DNA from: Pseudalkalibacillus sp. SCS-8 | Lineage (GTDB): Bacteria; Bacillota; Bacilli; Bacillales; Fictibacillaceae | NCBI RefSeq assembly: GCF_040126055.1 | Contig: NZ_CP143541.1 | Coordinates: 2,418,001-2,482,000 of the forward strand | Length of the DNA: 64,000 nt | Reading direction: 5' to 3' | Shown: piece by piece, positions 45,947 through 55,013 of the stretch | Layout: each line of letters opens with the position of its first letter | Position numbering within the stretch: the first letter of the stretch is position 1 | Notes under the pieces: model-generated | The model's input: the letters and a program-made list of their open reading frames with translations, nothing else | The model's database searches: none | Told to the model about the DNA's origin: nothing | Translations under genes and position numbers: made by a program

Positions 45947-48388
45947 TCAGCTGTAGGCTTCTTCTAAATGTACGGCTTCTGATTCTTTTTCAGTGGTCTT
46001 GAAAGCTTCAAACCACTCATCAAAAAGAATATCAATTGCAATCGCTTGATTACGTCCTAAATGGTCCTGAAACAGACACATACCCGATTTTAGATTACTG
46101 ACGATTTCGATATTTTCTTGGTTCTCTTCCATATCGAAAAAACGTAAGACAGGTTTAATCGATTCATCGGATTTCGGTCGGAAAGCGAATTTGATTCCGA
46201 TTTGTTCCTTTGTTGTATCGACATTGAAATCATCATACGCCTGGGTGACAAGAACAATATCTGTTCGTAATGAACGACCGGTCCGCAGCATTTCATCGAT
46301 CAGATCCTGACCGTTGGAAGAACGCTTCAATGTCCATGCCTCATCAAAGATGATCATCGCTTCCTCTTCTTTCTTGGTTGAGAAGGTATGGACGTATTTG
46401 GAGATCGACATCATGAGGCAGAGCCCGATCCGTTCCTCTTCGTTCATGTTGTCTGACGCCGGAAGACGCAAGCCTTGAAGACCCAATACATTGATTTGGC
46501 GCTCAAAATCTAATCCCATTGATTGTTTGCTGCCGAACAGCATACGCCCCAGTCCATAACGGTATTTTTGTATGAACTTCCCTAACGTCACATCCTTCTC
46601 AATGATCCGTTCAACTACACCTGTCAATGTCGGATACTCATTGGTCTCCACCTCTTCAATGATCGAATCATAGATGATGACGGATTCACCTCTCGACCCT
46701 CGAACCTCAGCTAATGTATTGAGGATCATCATTGCCGTTTGGATTGCTTGGTCCCCTTTCAGGAATACAAGAGGATCAAGCGCACCGTGGTACTCGCTTT
46801 TTTCAGATAGATGGATGAAGTTAATCCGTTCATACAGTTCCTTGAATTCGGGTATGTCTCCGTATTTGTGCAAAGCATCTTGATAATAACGCTGAAATTC
46901 ATTTTTTGGATCGACGTAAAGAACCTTAGAACCAAAGAATGTACACCATGTGAAGAAGTTCTTCACCAGAACTGATTTCCCACTCCCAGGAGGTCCTGTA
47001 ATTAAAATGTTACCGTTGGTATGGGTAGCACCGGAAATGGCCTTTTTCGTTAGTAACGGGTTAAAAACAACAATGTTGTTATTGATTTCACGCGCCTGCT
47101 CCACACTGGACAATTTCTTTCCAGTGATCACTTTTCCAAGGACCATGCCAAATCGATTTCCGACTTTGTTGGACAGATCCATGGCAGACTGGGCAAGATA
47201 CGTCTCATCGACGACCTGTTCAAAGTACCTGTAATCATGGTAGGAAGCTGGCAAACTCTGTGAAAAGAGAGTTAATTGATCAACAAGGGGCTTCGATAGA
47301 CAAAATCCTGTATTCTTGAACAAGTTTTGTAGTGCTTCCTGCTTCTCCTTCATTCCTCTCTTGGATCTATCGGCTATCACAAGTGTGAAGGACATATGAA
47401 GAACCTTTCGTGCATCGTGTTTGAGATCCTCCAATAGCGCCTCCAATCTGTCTGATGCCATTTCTACGACTGAATCGTCATCTGCTGTATGGGTAGAACG
47501 GATTTCTCGATCGAAATTGGTGAAACGTCTTTTTAATTTTCGGACCTGACGGATGTTAGTCGTTTGATCTTTGAAGTGATAACGGATTTGGAACTCAACA
47601 GGGAAATCAATACTCTCGAGAATGTCCTGAATGAACCGATAATTCTCAACCGATACGGGCATTTCTGAAAACGGCATAAAACAGAGGTATTCGGTATGGT
47701 CCTCATGTTTGACCGTCATATGACCGTACTCGTTCTTAACGACTCCTTCGGTCAGGTTATATGACCCTTCCGGTGTATCGAAGCCATCGCTGGTTCGGTG
47801 GAACATGTAATAAATGAACCGGTTGATTTCCTTTTCGGTACACTTCTTGAAGTTCTTATGATAGGCGACCTTGTTGCTGAAGGATCGTTCCAGCTCCGCG
47901 TAATACTCGAAATCATCTTCAACATGTGTCTGAAACGTCATCAGTTTCGAAAGATCGTCCCGCACCCTTTTCGTGAACTTCTTCATAAAGTCCCCGACAT
48001 CCACCATCACTTTGTTATCCATTTTGTTCAGATGGATTCCGATGTATAAATCGTATTCATGCAGGAACACTTCGTTTTCCAACGTTAAAGAAGCTCGATC
48101 AAAGTACACCCGTCCGATATCCGAGAATTCCCCTTTTACGATGTTATCGTTGATGACACTTGTAAAGGTCGGAAAGTCAAACTTTTTCGGGATGATCATG
48201 ATGTGATAGTCGTATTCCGTGTGTGACAGAAAGGCTGCCGTCCGTTCAACATATCGCTGGAACTCAATTGCACTGTTCAGGCGAATATGTTCCTCATCCA
48301 GTTTGTAGAATGCCCAGACCTGTTTTCGTTTGTTGAAGATCATATTCTGATGTTTGAGCTCAATCGGGAACTCAAGCATAGCCTTCAT
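45947..48388 (-). CDS. ConE-like VirB4-type conjugation ATPase
   Basis: An 813-residue ATPase that powers DNA transfer through the type IV channel. Walker A is ITGPPGSGKSVLVKNFF near residue 465 and Walker B is EEAMIIFDEAWTLKRSS near 680. The N-terminal 400 residues match the VirB4 N-domain. The start overlaps the conD stop by 4 bases (ATGA). In ICEBs1, ConE interacts with the coupling protein ConQ and the membrane proteins ConB and ConG. Confidence 0.93.
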   Translation of the reverse strand: MKAMLEFPIELKHQNMIFNKRKQVWAFYKLDEEHIRLNSAIEFQRYVERTAAFLSHTEYDYHIMIIPKKFDFPTFTSVINDNIVKGEFSDIGRVYFDRASLTLENEVFLHEYDLYIGIHLNKMDNKVMVDVGDFMKKFTKRVRDDLSKLMTFQTHVEDDFEYYAELERSFSNKVAYHKNFKKCTEKEINRFIYYMFHRTSDGFDTPEGSYNLTEGVVKNEYGHMTVKHEDHTEYLCFMPFSEMPVSVENYRFIQDILESIDFPVEFQIRYHFKDQTTNIRQVRKLKRRFTNFDREIRSTHTADDDSVVEMASDRLEALLEDLKHDARKVLHMSFTLVIADRSKRGMKEKQEALQNLFKNTGFCLSKPLVDQLTLFSQSLPASYHDYRYFEQVVDETYLAQSAMDLSNKVGNRFGMVLGKVITGKKLSSVEQAREINNNIVVFNPLLTKKAISGATHTNGNILITGPPGSGKSVLVKNFFTWCTFFGSKVLYVDPKNEFQRYYQDALHKYGDIPEFKELYERINFIHLSEKSEYHGALDPLVFLKGDQAIQTAMMILNTLAEVRGSRGESVIIYDSIIEEVETNEYPTLTGVVERIIEKDVTLGKFIQKYRYGLGRMLFGSKQSMGLDFERQINVLGLQGLRLPASDNMNEEERIGLCLMMSISKYVHTFSTKKEEEAMIIFDEAWTLKRSSNGQDLIDEMLRTGRSLRTDIVLVTQAYDDFNVDTTKEQIGIKFAFRPKSDESIKPVLRFFDMEENQENIEIVSNLKSGMCLFQDHLGRNQAIAIDILFDEWFEAFKTTEKESEAVHLEEAYS

Positions 48389-48801
48389 TCATCTTCACCT
48401 GCTTTCATATGCGGTTCGAACACCATCTCTTTTCCCATTTGCTCACTTGCCACTTCAATGAAATGTTCATAAGAGGTCTCTTTGGTCCGATAAAACCGGA
48501 CGCGACCCTTTAGAAACGGAATGAACTTTTTGTTGTCATATTGTAGGTTGAATACGACGAATGTAATGATCCCAGGTATAACAGTGATAAGGATCAGCCA
48601 GTTTTTTGCTACGAAGCCTAGGAGGTTATGGTCGCCCTGGACCCCGATCATCACAAAACCGATGACGAGAAGTATTGCCAATACGAAGGAAAAAATCATT
48701 TTTCTTACCTCCAGCCCATTCGCAAATTCAATGGAACCGATCCGGTAAATTTTAATCGGATATTTATACTCCGGGGTGAAGTTTTCTCCTTTGAGCTTCA
48801 T
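48385..48801 (-). CDS. ConD-like (TcpE family) conjugation membrane protein
   Basis: A 138-residue protein with two membrane segments (residues 33-50 and 68-85) between cytoplasmic ends. YKYPIKIYRIGSIEFANGLE and KKFIPFLKGRVRFYRTKE are typical of the TcpE family. GGAGG lies 7 bases before the ATG. It is the fourth gene of the transfer operon, as in ICEBs1. Confidence 0.85.
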   Translation of the reverse strand: MKLKGENFTPEYKYPIKIYRIGSIEFANGLEVRKMIFSFVLAILLVIGFVMIGVQGDHNLLGFVAKNWLILITVIPGIITFVVFNLQYDNKKFIPFLKGRVRFYRTKETSYEHFIEVASEQMGKEMVFEPHMKAGEDE

Positions 48802-48813
48802 ACAAAAACCTCC

Positions 48814-49035
48814 TTACTGGAATACGGTTTTTCCGATCGTTTTCGCAAGCTCCTGGAATTGTGGACCAAAGAAGACAACAATCAAGCAGCAGATTCCAAG
48901 TGCGAGTCCAGACCAGAACTGTCCCCAATCCTCACGGGTATAGGCAACTAATGCCCGTATGACCATTATGAGCAAAACCAGAAAACCGATTTGTGATACG
49001 AGGTTTGTCGTCACTTCTTGTAAAGTGAAATTCAT
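48814..49035 (-). CDS. ConC-like small conjugation membrane protein
   Basis: A 73-residue protein with two membrane segments (MNFTLQEVTTNLVSQIGFLV, VLLIMVIRAL and FWSGLALGICCLIVVFFG). AAGGAGGATG sits 5 bases before the ATG at 49035; a longer frame to 49086 would overlap conB. Its size and place match ConC (YddC). Confidence 0.8.
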   Translation of the reverse strand: MNFTLQEVTTNLVSQIGFLVLLIMVIRALVAYTREDWGQFWSGLALGICCLIVVFFGPQFQELAKTIGKTVFQ

Positions 49036-49048
49036 CTGTACATCCTCC

Positions 49049-50026
49049 TTATTCCATGGATTCAATGAAAAATTTATTGTTTTCAAATGAGAGCTGTAGT
49101 TTATACGTGTAAAGACTGTTCAGTGATGTTTGGTTGTTTTGGTATTGAACATCTACAATCGCTCGATAGGATGCTCTGTGGTCTTTGGCAACCTGACGGA
49201 TGGTGACGCTTTGAAGGATTTGATCGTTCAACCCTCTTTCCACTTCAGCCATGAAGGGAAGTTTTTCATCACTCGTCCCATAAGAAGTGAAAAATTCGGT
49301 TAGGAACGATTGGAGTTTCTTATATTCTGAAGACGTAGGTAACTCCCCTTCCAGTTCGTTTGGTTCAGCGTTCATTGTGGTTCTCAAATCACTTTCAACC
49401 AGACGAGGATTTTGATACACAGCATATCCTTTACCGTCTGTCGTAACGGGTACAACGATCTCAACACGATTCGCTACCTTTTTCGGATCGTTTTCTTTAT
49501 TGTCTCCCTCCTTCGATTCTCCCGGATTTTCAACAATTTCGTATTTAGCTATAAAATGAACATTTGCCTGATTTCTGCTGATTTGTTCTGTATCCATGTA
49601 TTGAAGATCTTTTAACACTCGACTTCCTTTGAAGTCGTCCAGATTTCCTAAACGCTGGAGATCATAACCACTGACAAAATAGGTGCTGAGCGTTTCAAGA
49701 CGCTTCTTACGTTCATCCTCACTTTCGGGAATCCCAAAATATTGCTGTAAGAATTGATCCGTGAAAACGACAATCGAATGGGAATGGATGAGATTGGAAT
49801 CATGAACCTGATTGAGTTCTTCTTCGATCGAGTTTTCTTGTGCCTTAACTGAGTTTCGAATGGTTTGGTATTTGCTGAAAAAGATGACGTTGAATACTAA
49901 AGAGAATAGGATCACCGTGAAAAAAACGATGCTTGTGATTCGTGTGGCGGTCCTTCTGGAATAGGGAACTTTCCGTGCCCCTTTTTCCTTGTTCATCTTT
50001 TCTGATGGTTTTCGTTTACGCTTCAT
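49049..50026 (-). CDS. ConB-like (TcpC/VirB8-type) conjugation protein
   Basis: A 325-residue bitopic protein with a basic cytoplasmic N-terminus (KRKRKPSEKMNKEKGARK), one membrane segment (residues 29-50) and two outer NTF2-like domains (85-200 and 215-325). This layout is that of TcpC and ConB, scaffold proteins of Gram-positive conjugation channels. GGGAGTGAAG precedes the ATG. Confidence 0.85.
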   Translation of the reverse strand: MKRKRKPSEKMNKEKGARKVPYSRRTATRITSIVFFTVILFSLVFNVIFFSKYQTIRNSVKAQENSIEEELNQVHDSNLIHSHSIVVFTDQFLQQYFGIPESEDERKKRLETLSTYFVSGYDLQRLGNLDDFKGSRVLKDLQYMDTEQISRNQANVHFIAKYEIVENPGESKEGDNKENDPKKVANRVEIVVPVTTDGKGYAVYQNPRLVESDLRTTMNAEPNELEGELPTSSEYKKLQSFLTEFFTSYGTSDEKLPFMAEVERGLNDQILQSVTIRQVAKDHRASYRAIVDVQYQNNQTSLNSLYTYKLQLSFENNKFFIESME

Positions 50027-50057
50027 AACTTCACTCCCTTTTGAGGATGTAAAAGAG

Positions 50058-51956
50058 TTAAGCTTTCAACGGATGTCGGATGTATATGATTTGGGGTTCT
50101 AAGATATCTTTTGCCGCTTTTCGGGCGATGATAAATTGCCCTGTTCGAAGATCGCGAATTTCATCGGGCGTGATTTTGAACTTCTGTACATTTCGCATCG
50201 TACCCATTTCTGATTTTTGATCGACACGTTTCAAGCGTCCGGCCTGCTCTTTCGTCTGTATCGTTAAATCAATATCCTTGAATGTGCCCAGTGTGTTGGC
50301 CCAAGCCTCCACTTCCTTCGGGCTATTCGTTTGACCGATGGCGAAGGTGTTGGTGTTTCCAATAACCTGTTTGGCTAGTACCGGATCCACCTTTTCTAGA
50401 TCCGCTATCGTTTGGGTTGCGATGATACAATGGAAACCACCGGACCGTGACTTGTTGACGGTATCGACAATCTTGTCATTCGCATAGACGGAAAACTCAT
50501 CGTAGATGGCGAGCAACGGCTTGTCGTTCATCTGCTTCCGGTTTCGGTATGACACGAGGTAGTTCAAATCCAGAATCAAAAACCTTGCGATGATTTTGAT
50601 GAACGTGTTGTAAATCAAGCCGTCAAAGCTGACAAACAGCGCTTTTTTCTGATCACTCACCTGGATCAAATCGAGACCGTTTTCGTTTTCTTCGAACAGG
50701 TGACCCAGTTCGCTGTCCAAAAGAAGATAGAGCTGAGTACGGACCGACGATGCATTCGTAAACAAATACATCTCCCCGTCTTCTTCGTGCTCATAACGTT
50801 CGAAAAACCGCAGGTAATGTTTCTTTGCACGTTCACTTCTGACTTTTTTCGTCATTTTTTCTTTTACAGCTGTTTCAGTTGTTCCTGTATCTTTATTGGA
50901 CTCCTCTAAAAAGGATGAGTATAACGCTTTCTCTCCTTGTACCTTCTCATCGTCAACTGTTTGGACTTCAACCACGTCTGCCTGTAAGACCTTCTTGATT
51001 TCGTTAGGGTTCAAGTATTTTGCAAACGTCCATAGATCCCGTTTGAAACCATAATCATCGATAAACTGGATAATGGCTTGCACCAGGGAAGTCGAGATTT
51101 CCGTATAGTAATGACTTTCTGTTGCAATTAATTGTTCGAGCTTATCTTTGATGACCGTCGCATTCCCGTACCGAAGTGGGTTATAGGTAAGCTCCCCCTC
51201 ATCCGAAAAAACTTCCAGCGTTTTCCCGTTACGATCGCATAATGCTCGGACATCGTCGATACTCTCTGCGGAACCTTTGCCGTCTATGAAAATAAAAGGG
51301 TAGTTTTTGAGTAACGCATACTCGATATAATTCAGAAGCAGAACCGTTTTCCCTCCACCAGTCGTTGCCGGAACGAACATATGCTGGTTGACTTCTTTGA
51401 AATCCATGTAATAGGGCTGTCCAGTCTCCGTTATCCCGATTAATAATCGGTCGGTTTTCCCTTTCGCGAAGTCCTCCCGCCATTTCTGTTGGGTTTGCTG
51501 GGTTAGCCGGAATCGCTGCTCATACGTTATTCGGAATACGGTAGATTGCTTCAAAGCGTCTCGTTTTGCTTCTTTGGAATGGACTCGTCTCGATCGGAAG
51601 TAGTCCGTCAAAACCGACCAGAGATAAGCTATTACTAAACCTCCGCTTGCGTAAAGGACGTATGAAGCAGCACTGAATTCTACAGGTTTGTGGACCAAAG
51701 AGGTCAACCAGGAGAAATCGACTGGTAATACCTCATAGAGAGCAAAATAACTTTCAGGCTGATTTATGATCACAAATGTGAAAACAAGTAACCCCAAAAT
51801 CGATAAGGTTAAATGGACGTTGGGTCTATTGATCAAGCGTGTGATAACATAGAACGGTAATGAAAAGAGAAAGAGTGGGAAGATCAACAATACTGCAAGT
51901 AATAAACCGATTCCAAAGGCGAATTCCTTGCTCACTTCTTCATTGCTTTTGGCCAA
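50058..51956 (-). CDS. ConQ-like FtsK/SpoIIIE coupling ATPase
   Basis: A protein of about 632 residues with N-terminal membrane segments (near 15-40, 48-65, 90-110) and a P-loop ATPase. Walker A is PATTGGGKTVLLLNYIE near 205 and Walker B is LLAIYDEFSVYAND near 495. It should bring the nicked DNA to the channel. The start is a TTG; 51956 lies 10 bases after GGGAGG, while 51974 is open but sits on that site. It overlaps the end of the Replic_Relax gene. Confidence 0.9.
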   Translation of the reverse strand: MAKSNEEVSKEFAFGIGLLLAVLLIFPLFLFSLPFYVITRLINRPNVHLTLSILGLLVFTFVIINQPESYFALYEVLPVDFSWLTSLVHKPVEFSAASYVLYASGGLVIAYLWSVLTDYFRSRRVHSKEAKRDALKQSTVFRITYEQRFRLTQQTQQKWREDFAKGKTDRLLIGITETGQPYYMDFKEVNQHMFVPATTGGGKTVLLLNYIEYALLKNYPFIFIDGKGSAESIDDVRALCDRNGKTLEVFSDEGELTYNPLRYGNATVIKDKLEQLIATESHYYTEISTSLVQAIIQFIDDYGFKRDLWTFAKYLNPNEIKKVLQADVVEVQTVDDEKVQGEKALYSSFLEESNKDTGTTETAVKEKMTKKVRSERAKKHYLRFFERYEHEEDGEMYLFTNASSVRTQLYLLLDSELGHLFEENENGLDLIQVSDQKKALFVSFDGLIYNTFIKIIARFLILDLNYLVSYRNRKQMNDKPLLAIYDEFSVYANDKIVDTVNKSRSGGFHCIIATQTIADLEKVDPVLAKQVIGNTNTFAIGQTNSPKEVEAWANTLGTFKDIDLTIQTKEQAGRLKRVDQKSEMGTMRNVQKFKITPDEIRDLRTGQFIIARKAAKDILEPQIIYIRHPLKA

Positions 51957-52659
51957 TGGCAAGCAACCTCCCAATCAGGTCCAGTTGCAGCATGTTTGAT
52001 TCCACCCCAGCACGTTTCGCGTGGGTAATGACGGTCTTTTTGATTTGGTCCGTTTCACATAAGTAACGAACCCTGCTGTACCGTCCCTTCATAATTTCAT
52101 CTTGATACCGTTTCATTTTTTCCAAGTACCGTTTTGCGGATTTTTGGGTCAATTCGACTTCGTAGGCGATCCGCCGTTCCCCTTCCATGATGACGAAATC
52201 AGGGATCCGATCAGCGACCTGTTTTAGTTTAGTTGGATTCTTTCGTTCGTTTTTCGTAAAATTCTGATCGAGGTACTCGCTTCTAAGTTCCCGTTCAGTC
52301 AAGAAATGGAGTTTTTGATTCTTCTCGTTGGTGAGCTTCTTGAAGGTTAACAGACAATCATTCATGAGCATTTGGTGTTTCAATTGGCTGAGGTTGATCT
52401 TGGTGAATGCCGTCAATGGACTGCCGAGATAGTCGACACCCCGGGGGCGGACGGCAAGAATAAGAGTGTAACCGATTTTCTTTTCCGTGATGAAGCCGAG
52501 TGAAAGGAGTTTCTTTTTGGTGTTGTAGACCGTTACGTGAGAGATGTCCCCTTCCAAAAAGTCGACGAGTTGAGTAGATGTAATGACACCGAACCGATTA
52601 ATCACTTTCAGGATGCGTTCCTGCTTCACTGCAAGTAGGTTCGATTGGCTGGCTTCCAA
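51940..52659 (-). CDS. Replic_Relax family protein (candidate relaxase or replication protein)
   Basis: A 239-residue protein with an N-terminal winged helix (RILKVINRFGVITSTQLVDF, DISHVTVYNTKKKLLSLGFI) and a C-terminal nuclease-like half with RIPDFVIMEGERRIAYEVEL, which resembles a PD-(D/E)XK site. This is the layout of the replication-relaxation family (PF13814), linked to plasmid nicking and mobilisation. It lies between a nested inverted repeat and the coupling ATPase, the usual place for a relaxase. The start is TTG at 52659, 10 bases after GGAGG. Confidence 0.75.
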   Translation of the reverse strand: MEASQSNLLAVKQERILKVINRFGVITSTQLVDFLEGDISHVTVYNTKKKLLSLGFITEKKIGYTLILAVRPRGVDYLGSPLTAFTKINLSQLKHQMLMNDCLLTFKKLTNEKNQKLHFLTERELRSEYLDQNFTKNERKNPTKLKQVADRIPDFVIMEGERRIAYEVELTQKSAKRYLEKMKRYQDEIMKGRYSRVRYLCETDQIKKTVITHAKRAGVESNMLQLDLIGRLLAIGQKQ

Positions 52660-52780
52660 TTGTAGACAACCTCCTCACTCTTCTGAATTTTTCTAATTTT
52701 CACTTTAAAGAAAAAATTATGCTTGTATATTATCACTCTCCAAAATCAAAAACAACCGTTCGCATAAAAACTTTACAAAA

Positions 52781-52887
52781 GGCATCTGCGCCGCCGTGGT
52801 ACGTTGACCTCACACAGAGTGATGTTGTCTGTGTGAGGTCAACGTATATTCGCAGCGATAGCGAAGAATAAACAAGGCGCAGATACC
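52781..52887. other. Nested inverted repeats, candidate oriT or replication origin
   Basis: A perfect 19-bp inverted repeat (52800-52818 and 52828-52846, arms TACGTTGACCTCACACAGA and its complement, 9-base loop) is enclosed by GGCATCTGCGCC at 52781 and GGCGCAGATACC at 52876. A small TTCGC/GCGAA hairpin lies at 52849-52866. The region 52660-53058 has no gene. It is just upstream of the Replic_Relax gene. Confidence 0.65.
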
Positions 52888-53058
52888 TTATCATTGTTGG
52901 GAAAACATCTGCTCACCTTTAATAAAAAACATCCCTAAATTAAACAGTTTTTAAAGCTCTTTTAAACACTTAAGAATGATCGTTTTAACCTACTTCCGTA
53001 GTGAATTGGATTCATTTACACTTATTGGTAATATTATCCTTATATAAATGATTTTTAG

Positions 53059-53220
53059 TTAGTTGCTGTTCGCTTTACCAACTGGATTGTACTTCCCCTC
53101 ATCCAATTGCTTTTTTACAATGCTCGCCATGAATGCCCATGCCGAGGATTGCAGCTTTTCTTTTTCAGCTAATGGACCTTTGACAATCGTGACTTCGAAC
53201 TGCTTTCCGGCTTTTGTCAT
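53059..53220 (-). CDS. Small protein under its own operator
   Basis: A 53-residue protein (MTKAGKQFEVTIVKGPLAEK to YNPVGKANSN) with AAAGGAGTG 7 bases before the ATG at 53220. One copy of the 17-bp operator found in the immR region lies at 53248-53264, right upstream, with TATAAT on the minus strand near 53283. The family is unknown. Its control by the same operator suggests a role in the element's life cycle, such as excision directionality or replication. Confidence 0.65.
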   Translation of the reverse strand: MTKAGKQFEVTIVKGPLAEKEKLQSSAWAFMASIVKKQLDEGKYNPVGKANSN

Positions 53221-53247
53221 ATGAGCACTCCTTTTATCAGGTTCCAT

Positions 53248-53264
53248 TTTGCTGTTTTAGCAAA
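53248..53264. promoter_or_regulatory. Operator copy upstream of the 53-residue gene
   Basis: TTTGCTGTTTTAGCAAA, matching the palindrome set at 55168-55496. Confidence 0.7.
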
Positions 53265-53293
53265 AAGTTTTTTTAAAAATTATAGTACCTTTC

Positions 53294-54214
53294 CTAACCC
53301 AAACGCTGGTTTAACACTTTTTTATTCCCCTGGATAAGAACGGTGTAATGGCTACACATTTCATAGATGCGTGTTCCCAGAGCTTCGTCGACAGATTCCA
53401 ATTCATCTACAGTCAACTCAGAGGAAACTAATATGGGCAGATGGTTTAAGTAGCGATAATTGACTAAGGCATACATTCTTTCAATTTGCCATTCAGTAGC
53501 CCTCGGCTTCCGGTTTCGTCCAATTGGTTTGAAGAGATCATCGATAAACAGAACATCCACCTTCTTCATTCGCTCCATTTTCTCTTCCAGTATTTCAAAA
53601 TCGTCCTTTAAGTCATCAAACCCTTCCACATACGGAAAGTAAAGTACAGAGACCTGCTTCTCCACCATCAAGTGGTTGGAGATCGCCGTTAGTAAATGGG
53701 TTTTCCCACTACCGGGTTGTCCCAATAAAGCAATACTGTTGGCTCTTGTATCCCGAATTTCTGTGAAGTCCAGAATATACTCTTGTGCACATTGCAGCGC
53801 ATCTTTGATCATTGGATGCTTCCCTTCCGTGACAAAGTTTTCAAACGTATTTTTTCGGAAAGCTTCGGTAATTTCAGAGGAAAGGAGCAATTGTTCAACG
53901 TTCTTTTGTTTTACACAGCTACACCGTTCCGAGTAACAATCGTGCCATTGCCAAGCCTGTTCGGGACAGCATACACTCCCTGAAAGGTAGTCCTTTTCAG
54001 GAACCTTACTGGCTGGAAACCTGAAATGTGATCGTTCATCCCAATGCCATTCTGTATCTTTGTGAACCCGGTAAAAGATAATGCCTTTATCTTCGCATAT
54101 CGGACATTCATGAGCTTCCTCTCCTTCGGATCCGTCCGGTTTGTCCTCCAGTGATTGAAGATGTCTCTGACGGAGAGTCTCGATGATGCTTTCCAAACGA
54201 TTTTCCACGGTCAC
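53294..54214 (-). CDS. DnaI/DnaC-like helicase loader
   Basis: A 306-residue AAA+ ATPase. The N-terminal part has a cysteine cluster (CPICEDKG, then CCPEQ and CSCVKQ, residues 35-100). The ATPase domain has GQPGSGKTHLLTAI (Walker A, about 162) and KVDVLFIDDLFKP (Walker B, about 222). It should load the replicative helicase on element DNA. GTG at 54214 or the GTG two codons later is the start. It overlaps the DnaD-like gene by about 100 bases. Confidence 0.88.
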   Translation of the reverse strand: MTVENRLESIIETLRQRHLQSLEDKPDGSEGEEAHECPICEDKGIIFYRVHKDTEWHWDERSHFRFPASKVPEKDYLSGSVCCPEQAWQWHDCYSERCSCVKQKNVEQLLLSSEITEAFRKNTFENFVTEGKHPMIKDALQCAQEYILDFTEIRDTRANSIALLGQPGSGKTHLLTAISNHLMVEKQVSVLYFPYVEGFDDLKDDFEILEEKMERMKKVDVLFIDDLFKPIGRNRKPRATEWQIERMYALVNYRYLNHLPILVSSELTVDELESVDEALGTRIYEMCSHYTVLIQGNKKVLNQRLG

Positions 54215-54998
54215 CCTCCTTTCGGTTGTTCAAAAACTCGAGATCAAGTGCTCCAACATCATCCAATGTTTGAACATTATGTTTCGTCCACTTTGAAAGA
54301 ATGCCCCTTGCATAGGTCCATGACGGTTTATTTAAATCGATGGAACGTATCAATGCCTCGATGACCAGTTCTTCATCTAGAACCTTATTCCATACTTCTA
54401 TTTCTTTTTTGATTTTGGAATTGGCTTTTCCGATGTGTTGTTTGTAAAAATCATATGCCTTTATACTTTTGGTTTTAAATTTATCTTTTCCGTTTTTTCT
54501 TTCAGAATCTTTTTCTATATCTTTATCTATATCTCTTTCTAATTCTTTATCTATATCTGTTGCGTTACCATCCGTTACCGTAACGTTACATGTACCGTTA
54601 CCTGATTGGAGTCGCTTCTTTTCCCGGTGTCTCGCCACTCGTTCCCGGGTTTGTTTTCGGATTTTATCAAGCCCTTCGACGTTCTGATGTTTTTCCCAGT
54701 TGCTGATGGTGATGAAATGATCATCCTTAATTTCGATCATTCCGAATTCCTCAAAAGTTCTCAGGGCTAACCTGACAATATTAAGAGGACGATTGAATAT
54801 CGTTGCCAGCATTTCATCGGTATAGGGGATTGTTTCATTCAAATAGATGTAACCATTGGCATTGGTCTTTCCTGCTTGTGTCAATAACTTGATCCAGATG
54901 ATTAACAGTGCATCGGATTCAGGCATACACTCGATCAGTCGGATCTTTTCATCTTCAAACATTTGAGTACTCAGCTTAATCCATTTTACTTCAGGCAT
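54108..54998 (-). CDS. DnaD-like replisome organiser
   Basis: A 296-residue replication initiator. The N-terminal winged helix (VKWIKLSTQMFEDEKIRLIE to NWEKHQNVEGLDKIR, residues 4-125) is the phage replisome organiser type. A charged repetitive linker (ELERDIDKDIEKDSERK) follows, then a DnaD-type helical domain ending near SWTYARGILSKWTKHNV (185-245). AAGGAG lies 8 bases before the ATG at 54998. The linker DNA contains two runs of short repeats that may serve as the origin. Confidence 0.88.
   Translation of the reverse strand: MPEVKWIKLSTQMFEDEKIRLIECMPESDALLIIWIKLLTQAGKTNANGYIYLNETIPYTDEMLATIFNRPLNIVRLALRTFEEFGMIEIKDDHFITISNWEKHQNVEGLDKIRKQTRERVARHREKKRLQSGNGTCNVTVTDGNATDIDKELERDIDKDIEKDSERKNGKDKFKTKSIKAYDFYKQHIGKANSKIKKEIEVWNKVLDEELVIEALIRSIDLNKPSWTYARGILSKWTKHNVQTLDDVGALDLEFLNNRKEGDRGKSFGKHHRDSPSETSSITGGQTGRIRRRGSS
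54514..54602. repeat. Iteron-like repeats inside the DnaD-like gene
   Basis: Four 12-base units, TCTATATCTTTA and variants, start at 54514, 54526, 54538 and 54550. They are followed by CGTTACC-type units at 54563, 54573, 54584 and 54596. Replication origins of several phage and plasmid initiators lie within the initiator gene, so this is a candidate origin. Confidence 0.5.
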
Positions 54999-55013
54999 TT
55001 TCAACACTCCTTT

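Noticed and set aside
44461..48951. Plus-strand frames opposite the transfer genes
   Set aside because: They mirror the minus-strand conjugation genes, lack ribosome sites and have sequences without family features.
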